The translations under genes were made by a program, and so were the position numbers. From Lachnospiraceae bacterium (GTDB taxonomy: Bacteria > Bacillota_A > Clostridia > Lachnospirales > Lachnospiraceae), in contig JAQUUB010000038.1 in the NCBI GenBank assembly GCA_028694115.1, forward strand, positions 1-38,489: a DNA stretch of 38,489 nt, in the 5' to 3' direction. The first letter of the stretch is position 1; every line of letters starts with the position of its first letter. Below are positions 34,085 through 38,489 of this stretch, in pieces. The notes under the pieces were generated by a model. It searched no databases and had not been told where the DNA came from. It saw only the letters and a list, made by a program, of their open reading frames with translations.

Positions 34085-34960
34085 TTAGCCAAGTAAGGAT
34101 AATACATTCTGATTAGACTGATTAGCCTGTGCCAACATTGCTGTACCTGCCTGAGACAGGATGTTGTTATTACTGTAGCTAACCATCTGTGTAGCCATAT
34201 CTGTATCACGGATAGCAGATTCAGCTGCTGTGGTATTTTCAGCGATGTTATCCAGGTTGTTAATAGTATGCTCAAGACGGTTCTGAACAGCACCAAGAGA
34301 AGATCTCTGTGCAGATACTGTAGATAACATACTCTTTGCCAGTTTGTTCAAAGAAGCAAACTCTGTAGATGTAGGAGCTTCTGTCTCTGCAGATGTTGTT
34401 GTGATACCACTGAACTTACCATATGTAGTTGATCCACCAACTGCAGATGCTTTTGTTGCTAAAGTAGTCATGTTCATATTAGAGATAGAGATATCAATAT
34501 GCTGATTAGCTTCAGCTCCAACCTGAAGAGCTTTACCTGTGAATTCACCGGTTAACAGATTCTGGTTGTTGAATGTTGTTGTACTCTGAACACGATCGAT
34601 TTCAGACATCAACTGAGAAACCTCTTTTGCGATATCAAGACGATCAGAACTTGTTAAAGTACCATTTTCACCTTTTACAGACAGTTCAGACATACGCTGG
34701 ATCATATCTGTTACTTCGCTTAATGTACCTTCAGCAGTCTGTACACAAGAGATACCATCTTCTGCATTAGCAGATGCCTGTGACAAACCTCTCATCTGAC
34801 GTCTCATCTTCTCGCTGATGGATAATCCAGCTGCATCATCTGCTGCTGTATTGATCTTGTAACCAGAAGATAATTTCTGTGTTGATTTAGCCTGAGCACT
34901 TGTTGTCAGGTTCAACATTCTGTTAGAGTTCATTGCTGTAAGATTGTGTTGTACTACCAT
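34085..34960 (-). CDS. fliC: Flagellin
   Basis: The 291-aa protein is a short flagellin. The N-terminal D0/D1 part reads MVVQHNLTAMNSNRMLN, then STQKLSSGYKINTAADDAAG LSISEKMR, and the C-terminal D1/D0 part NIAENTTAAESAIRDTDMAT and QAGTAMLAQANQSNQNVLSL LG. No D2/D3 insertion is present; instead a Ser/Thr-rich stretch (GGSTTYGKFSGITTTSAETE and APTSTE, ~175-205) faces outward, a likely glycan acceptor. It has no signal peptide; export is by the flagellar type III apparatus with FliS as chaperone. GGAGG 8 bases before the ATG gives strong initiation. Transcription is from its own sigma-28 promoter, with a structured leader suggesting CsrA control. Confidence 0.97.
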   Translation of the reverse strand: MVVQHNLTAMNSNRMLNLTTSAQAKSTQKLSSGYKINTAADDAAGLSISEKMRRQMRGLSQASANAEDGISCVQTAEGTLSEVTDMIQRMSELSVKGENGTLTSSDRLDIAKEVSQLMSEIDRVQSTTTFNNQNLLTGEFTGKALQVGAEANQHIDISISNMNMTTLATKASAVGGSTTYGKFSGITTTSAETEAPTSTEFASLNKLAKSMLSTVSAQRSSLGAVQNRLEHTINNLDNIAENTTAAESAIRDTDMATQMVSYSNNNILSQAGTAMLAQANQSNQNVLSLLG

Positions 34961-34984
34961 AATTAATTCCTCCTTGAATTTACG

Positions 34985-35000
34985 GTGGCATCCATGCCAC
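34985..35000 (-). promoter_or_regulatory. CsrA-type hairpin in the flagellin leader
   Basis: The leader contains GTGGCA-TGGA-TGCCAC, a perfect 6-pair stem with GGA in the four-base loop, 9 bases upstream of the AAGGAGGA ribosome site that is itself a second GGA. In Bacillus subtilis CsrA binds one hairpin GGA and the ribosome site of hag to block translation, and FliW relieves it. This leader has the same two-site layout; csrA and fliW are not in the window. Confidence 0.6.
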
Positions 35001-35099
35001 TCGTTTGGTTTGGATACATCGGCTTAGCGGTTAGCACGTACGAGCGTTCCCCATTCGACCTCTGTTCCATGTGTTTTAAGTAAGTTTCTTTACTTATTG

Positions 35100-35124
35100 A
35101 AGTAAGTTTTTGTTTTACTTACTT
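35100..35124 (-). repeat. 5'-end stem-loop of flagellin mRNA and its duplicated arm
   Basis: AAGTAAGT (35100-35107) and ACTTACTT (35117-35124) form an 8-pair hairpin at the predicted transcript start, with a 9-base loop. A further copy of AAGTAAGT at 35078-35085 could pair instead, so two alternative stems are possible. A 5' stem-loop of this kind can stabilise an abundant mRNA. Confidence 0.5.
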
Positions 35125-35127
35125 TAT

Positions 35128-35154
35128 ATATCGAAAAAATCTTTCAAAACTTTA
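35128..35154 (-). promoter_or_regulatory. Sigma-28 promoter of flagellin
   Basis: On the minus strand TAAAGTTT (TAAA at 35151-35154), 15 bases between TAAA and the -10, then TTCGATAT (35128-35135). The -35 is a full match and the -10 close to GCCGATAA. It gives a leader of about 160 bases. Confidence 0.85.
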
Positions 35155-35182
35155 TAGTCTTTCAAGATTTTTTTCGCATTTT

Positions 35183-35659
35183 TTATTTCTTATTATCTAA
35201 AAACTGTGGTGTTATAATATGTGTCTGGTTCATGCTGTCATGATAGTGCATCGCAGCCTTGGAAGCACTTCTTTGTACATTCAATTTCTGTCGCTCCCGG
35301 GCAAAAACCGCTTCGATACCCTGCTTGTTTCTTTTTTCCAAAGCCTGAATAGTCATGCTCTGAGATGTTACTGTTCTAATCAGTTCCTGCATGGAACGAA
35401 TCTCTTCTGTATACTGCTCTTTTTCTGCTTGCAGATTATCACTTATTTTTTCATACAGACTTTCAAAACCTTCATCCATACGATTTAATTTAGATACCAT
35501 AACATCTTTTTCATCTACAATTGCATCAAAAGCTTCCATATCAAAAGGAGCGGTTGCTATCTGCTTGCTCTGTTTCTCACTGGATTTCTCGATTTCTGAC
35601 AATATTTGAGATTTGTTTTCCAGACTCTCTTTTAATAAATCCAGGTACTGTTTCAACAT
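35183..35659 (-). CDS. FliT/FlgN-like flagellar chaperone-type protein
   Basis: This 158-aa protein is almost entirely helical: LKQYLDLLKESLENKSQILS EIEK at the start, a central MEAFDAIVDEKDVMVSKLNR MDEGF, and SMQELIRTVTSQSMTIQALE KRN. The heptad-like spacing and a D-A-I-V-x-E-K-D segment resemble FlgN- and FliT-type export chaperones, which keep hook-associated or capping proteins unfolded. It lies after fliS with a 10-base gap, in the place where FliT is found in other bacteria. I have no diagnostic catalytic motif, so the call rests on length, helical character and position. Confidence 0.6.
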   Translation of the reverse strand: MLKQYLDLLKESLENKSQILSEIEKSSEKQSKQIATAPFDMEAFDAIVDEKDVMVSKLNRMDEGFESLYEKISDNLQAEKEQYTEEIRSMQELIRTVTSQSMTIQALEKRNKQGIEAVFARERQKLNVQRSASKAAMHYHDSMNQTHIITPQFLDNKK

Positions 35660-35669
35660 ATGATCTCCC

Positions 35670-36059
35670 TTACGCCTGCTTTTTTTCCTTATTTAATCTC
35701 ATAACTTCCTTCCAGGTATCTCTCACACTATGGAGGTGTGTGTTTACTTCTTCCAGGATTTCTTTATCTTTTTTGATATTAGCTTCCCGTAAACGCCTCT
35801 GCAAATACTCATAGATTCGGTCAAAATCCTTGGCAACAGGATACTTCATATCCAGTGTAGATCGAAATTCATCTATGATCCGCTGTACCTTTATAATATT
35901 GTTGTGAGCTTTTTCAATATCATTTTGTTCCATTCCTATAATAGCAATATTACAAAATTTTATTGCACCATCATAAAGCATTAAAGTTAATTCAGCCGGT
36001 GATGCTGTTAAAATTTTATTGTTATTATATTGTGCATAAGCATTTTGAGCTGTCGTCAT
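35670..36059 (-). CDS. fliS: Flagellin export chaperone FliS
   Basis: The 129-aa protein is FliS: NAYAQYNNNKILTASPAELT LMLYDGAIKF at the N-terminus with the conserved P-A-E-L-T-x-M-L-Y-D-G, and a helical bundle ending in HLHSVRDTWKEVMRLNKEKK. FliS binds the C-terminal D0 helix of flagellin in the cytoplasm and prevents early polymerisation. Length is typical. It sits between fliD (42-base gap) and the FliT/FlgN-like gene, the common order, and is transcribed from the sigma-28 promoter ahead of flaG. Confidence 0.95.
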   Translation of the reverse strand: MTTAQNAYAQYNNNKILTASPAELTLMLYDGAIKFCNIAIIGMEQNDIEKAHNNIIKVQRIIDEFRSTLDMKYPVAKDFDRIYEYLQRRLREANIKKDKEILEEVNTHLHSVRDTWKEVMRLNKEKKQA

Positions 36060-36101
36060 GACGTTGCCTCCATCTACATTGTTTCAATTATCATTTTAGT
36101 A

Positions 36102-37613
36102 TTACTGTCCTAAAAGGTTGCTTAAAGAACTGGATTGTGAATTAATCTTAGACAAAGCAGTTTCCATAGTGGAGAACTTGCTATACCATTTATCAATATA
36201 GTTATTCAGTTTTTCTTCCGCTGCTGATATCTTACTGTTATAATCACAGTATTCGGATTGCATTAATCTATCCTCATATACTGTGTAGGCGCTGCTATAA
36301 TCGGTATGCGCCATTAATTCTGTCATCTTGTCATATAAGCTCTTAGTAAGACCGGTAAAGAAATTCGTTACTGAATCCGGATCAGTTTTGATCATATTCA
36401 TCAGCTTTTCTGTATTGGCTTTTGTACTACTATCCTCTGAATCACCGTCAATATGATACGCATTTCTTTCATTTTCAGCCGCGCTGAAATAACTAAGTGC
36501 ATTAATACCAAAATCTGATAAATACATCGTCTTTGAAGTTCCATCACTTTGCGTTACAGAAACTCCGGATGCCATGATGCCCGTCATCGCTGTTGTTATC
36601 GTGCTCAGTGTTGAATCCTTTCGAAGCAACGCATCCTTTATTTTCTCTTCCCAGTCTTCAATTTCAGAGTCTGAAAGGTCCGCTTTTTCTTCTGATAGAA
36701 GTGGGTCATATCCGGCAGCTGAATCCGCATTATATAAAGAACTCATTTCATTGATCAGACTATTGTATTTGGTAATGAAATTCTTAACCATATCATAGAT
36801 GCCTGAATAATCATCATCCGTATTAATGGTGATTGCATTTTCTTCCCCGGCGCCTGTTACAGCTGTTGCCGAAATAGTTAAGCCATTAATTTCAAAAACA
36901 TTATTATCTGACTCATAATTAACACCGTTCAACGTAATCTTGGCATTGGTTCCATCTATTTTATTGCAGTCACTAGCGTTAACATCCAGTCCCAATTTCG
37001 ATAAAGCATTGGTTCCATTTACATCAGATGCCGTTATATTAAAATCGTTATCTGCGCCCGTCGCCGTAGAGCTAATATAAAAACGTTGCTGCTTTTCATC
37101 AAAATTAGCATTTACCCCTGCTGATTTCAACTGTGATACCACATCTGCAATTGTAGATGCACCGGTAATTGAAATATCCTTTGTAGTACCATCTCCGGCA
37201 GTTACGGTGAAAGATGAATTTTCTGTAATTCCCAGGTCTGCCATGGTTGTCTTAGAAGTATTATTTCCACTCAGTTTTGCACCCGTCATATAACCGGCTT
37301 TAGCAAGACTAAGAATATTCAAGCTCTGTGTTCCGTTAACCGCCGTATCTCCGGTTGTAACACTCGCCTTTGTTGAATCAGATACTGTAGTTGCCTTCTT
37401 TGCATAAGAATACTGATATTTCATATCATTTAAAGTATCTGTATAAAAACTGTATATTTTTGTATTCAGTGCTTTCCATGCATCCTGTTTCCAGCTCAGT
37501 TTAATCTGGGCTTTTTTCAAAGACTGCACCTTTACACTTCTCGCACTGGCAAGCTGTGTGATAATAGCCTCTGTGTCCAAACCAGAGTTCATACCTGTTA
37601 TTCTAATTGGCAT
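36102..37613 (-). CDS. fliD: Flagellar cap protein FliD
   Basis: The 503-aa protein starts MPIRITGMNSGLDTEAIITQ L, the FliD N-terminal motif, and keeps the D0/D1 parts at both ends (WKALNTKIYSFYTDTLN; the C-terminus has a helical MQSEYCDYNSKISAAEEKLN NYIDKW and SSLSNLLGQ). The middle part contains LNILSLAKAGYMTGAKLSGN and a Flagellin_IN-like strand region. FliD forms the cap under which flagellin assembles at the filament tip. A GGAGG lies before the ATG. It is secreted through the flagellar export system without a cleavable signal. Gap to flaG is 47 bases. Confidence 0.95.
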   Translation of the reverse strand: MPIRITGMNSGLDTEAIITQLASARSVKVQSLKKAQIKLSWKQDAWKALNTKIYSFYTDTLNDMKYQYSYAKKATTVSDSTKASVTTGDTAVNGTQSLNILSLAKAGYMTGAKLSGNNTSKTTMADLGITENSSFTVTAGDGTTKDISITGASTIADVVSQLKSAGVNANFDEKQQRFYISSTATGADNDFNITASDVNGTNALSKLGLDVNASDCNKIDGTNAKITLNGVNYESDNNVFEINGLTISATAVTGAGEENAITINTDDDYSGIYDMVKNFITKYNSLINEMSSLYNADSAAGYDPLLSEEKADLSDSEIEDWEEKIKDALLRKDSTLSTITTAMTGIMASGVSVTQSDGTSKTMYLSDFGINALSYFSAAENERNAYHIDGDSEDSSTKANTEKLMNMIKTDPDSVTNFFTGLTKSLYDKMTELMAHTDYSSAYTVYEDRLMQSEYCDYNSKISAAEEKLNNYIDKWYSKFSTMETALSKINSQSSSLSNLLGQ

Positions 37614-37660
37614 ATTATTCCTCCATGTAAACGCGATACAGCATTACTGCCCTACGCGTA

Positions 37661-38113
37661 TTACCTCTTCTCATCCACCATGATACCTGCGATCTCCCAA
37701 ACCTTGGCGATCATATCCAGTGTTTTTTCCGGTGGAAGTTCCTTGATTACTTTTTTGCTCTCTTTATCCACAATCTTTATCGTGACACGATTAGTTGCTT
37801 CATGAATACCAAAAACCGCTTCTTCATTGCTGTTGTTGATACTCTTATTGATCTTGGCAACCGCTTTTTTGATCTGTTCCGTTGCAGCTGATGATTTCTG
37901 CTGTTGTTCCTCAGCATAAGAATAAGCGTCTGAAGAATTCTCGTTATCCTTCTGTTCAGCTTTCTTCACTGCAACTGTTTTTGTGTCCACATTTACCTGT
38001 TGTGCATTAACCTCAGCATCCTTGCTGATCTCCGCACTCTAATTTTTCGTATTTACCTGCTGATAATTCTGTGCCTGTAAAGACATCATACTTCCTAATG
38101 GTTCTATGTCCAT
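37661..38113 (-). pseudogene. flaG: flaG interrupted by an in-frame TAG near its start
   Basis: With the ATG at 38111-38113, preceded by GGAGG at good spacing, the frame reads MDIEPLGSMMSLQAQNYQQV NTKN, then TAG at codon 25 (38039-38041), then SAEISKDAEVNAQQVNV and onward through the FlaG core to the stop at 37661. The intact core (AVAKINKSINNSNEEAVFGI HEATNRVTIKIVD, VIKELPPEKTLDMIAKVWEI AGI) is diagnostic of FlaG, which influences filament length. A GTG at 37988-37990, with AGG six bases upstream, could restart translation and give a 109-aa product with the complete core. So the gene may still make a shortened protein; a CAG-to-TAG change is the simplest cause, a sequencing error the alternative. 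Confidence 0.82.
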
Positions 38114-38193
38114 GATATTCACCTCCATGTGATAAAAAAATATTGCTTTATGAATCCGTTACTCGCATCGTCATTCTGAGTTTTCTAATGACT

Positions 38194-38220
38194 ATATCGG
38201 ATGATTTGGAGAAATCTTTA
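38194..38220 (-). promoter_or_regulatory. Sigma-28 promoter of flaG-fliD-fliS
   Basis: On the minus strand TAAA (38217-38220; TAAAGATT), 15 bases, then TCCGATAT (38194-38201), 80 bases before the flaG ATG. The -35 and -10 match the consensus TAAAGTTT and GCCGATAA closely, with the same spacing as the flagellin promoter. Confidence 0.82.
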
Positions 38221-38446
38221 GAGTAAAGTTTTCAATTTTTACATCTGTATTTCTTGTAAATGATACATGTAAATTTTTCATCAAATAGTTTGATTTTTAT
38301 TGTATTTTTTATAATTCTGCATATGATATAATGAACTCTAAATGAGTTTCAAAAGCTTTTTAGTCTTGAGTTTCCGCAGATTTATCCACAAGCTCCTGAT
38401 TTTATCAGCATTGTAATGAACAACTTTAAAAAAATGCCCAAAATAT

Positions 38447-38463
38447 AAGGAATCTCATTCCTT
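38447..38463. terminator. Hairpin with T-rich flanks, possible terminator
   Basis: A 7-pair stem AAGGAAT-ctc-ATTCCTT is flanked by TTT on the plus-strand side and by ATATTTT on the minus-strand side. It may end a gene lying beyond the right edge and transcribed leftwards, or act in both directions. The stem is AT-rich and short, so strength is doubtful. Confidence 0.4.
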
Positions 38464-38489
38464 TTTGATGTAAAATTAAGCTACCAAAC

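Larger units (their letters stand above)
38114..38489 (-). other. Intergenic region ahead of flaG
   Basis: This 376-base AT-rich stretch has no gene I can support on either strand. It holds the sigma-28 promoter at 38194-38220, the flaG leader with its GGAGG, and a hairpin at 38447-38463. The part between 38221 and 38446 contains AT-rich segments without a convincing promoter or RNA structure. Confidence 0.6.

Noticed and set aside
25475..38113. Stop-codon recoding as an explanation for the in-frame stops in hicA and flaG.
   Set aside because: One stop is TAA and the other TAG, and both are used as normal gene ends elsewhere in the window (TAA for fliD, TAG for the epimerase), so point mutation is simpler.
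1..38489. CRISPR array, tRNA, rRNA, insertion sequence or phage genes.
   Set aside because: No regularly spaced repeats, no transposase, integrase or phage structural proteins, and no tRNA or rRNA-like stretches were seen.

Overview
The window looks like a motile Gram-positive anaerobe of the Lachnospiraceae (Roseburia/Agathobacter-like). This rests on the flagellin N-terminus, the flaG-fliD-fliS-flagellin order, strong GGAGG ribosome binding sites, very AT-rich DNA and sigma-28 promoters of one fixed architecture. No species can be named from the sequence alone. The theme is a surface-glycan, most likely flagellin, glycosylation island attached to the late flagellar genes.

Right end (about 33.9-38.5 kb, all minus strand): flaG (broken by an in-frame TAG), fliD, fliS, a FliT/FlgN-like small protein, then flagellin with its own sigma-28 promoter, a leader with a CsrA-type hairpin, and a strong terminator. 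A third sigma-28 promoter just past that terminator drives a CatB-type acetyltransferase gene, linking a glycan-tailoring enzyme to flagellin expression.

Middle (25.9-32.8 kb): three CgeB-like (DUF3880) glycosyltransferases and two GT2-TPR glycosyltransferases form duplicated divergent modules, followed by a 150-aa orphan coupled to a small GT2-like gene. These are good candidates for enzymes that put sugars directly on flagellin.

A hicA-hicB toxin-antitoxin locus (25.06-25.66 kb) separates this set from the main operon. The toxin gene has an in-frame TAA and is probably dead. Between hicB and the next gene lie a possible sigma-28 promoter, a 27-codon ORF and an intrinsic terminator, which together resemble an attenuator.

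Left part (0.58-24.9 kb, all minus strand): about 20 closely packed genes that read as one operon. They are a TarI/IspD-like and a TagD-like cytidylyltransferase, two TagF/TagB-like proteins, two GT32, one GT8, two GT2 and one GT-B glycosyltransferase, a TupA-like ATP-grasp, a methyltransferase, a radical SAM enzyme, two DegT-type PLP enzymes, WbqC, a GNAT acetyltransferase, two DUF6270 proteins, asparagine synthase and a sugar-nucleotide epimerase. The set suggests a glycan with CDP-linked polyol phosphate and an N-acylated amino sugar. The most striking feature is a small Rossmann-like 'YGAG' module fused, N- or C-terminally, to nine otherwise unrelated enzymes of this operon.

Far left: a truncated MqsA-type zinc-finger gene meets a hairpin-rich repeat and the end of an unrelated plus-strand gene. 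Four genes in the window are visibly broken or truncated (zinc-finger gene, methyltransferase remnant, hicA, flaG).
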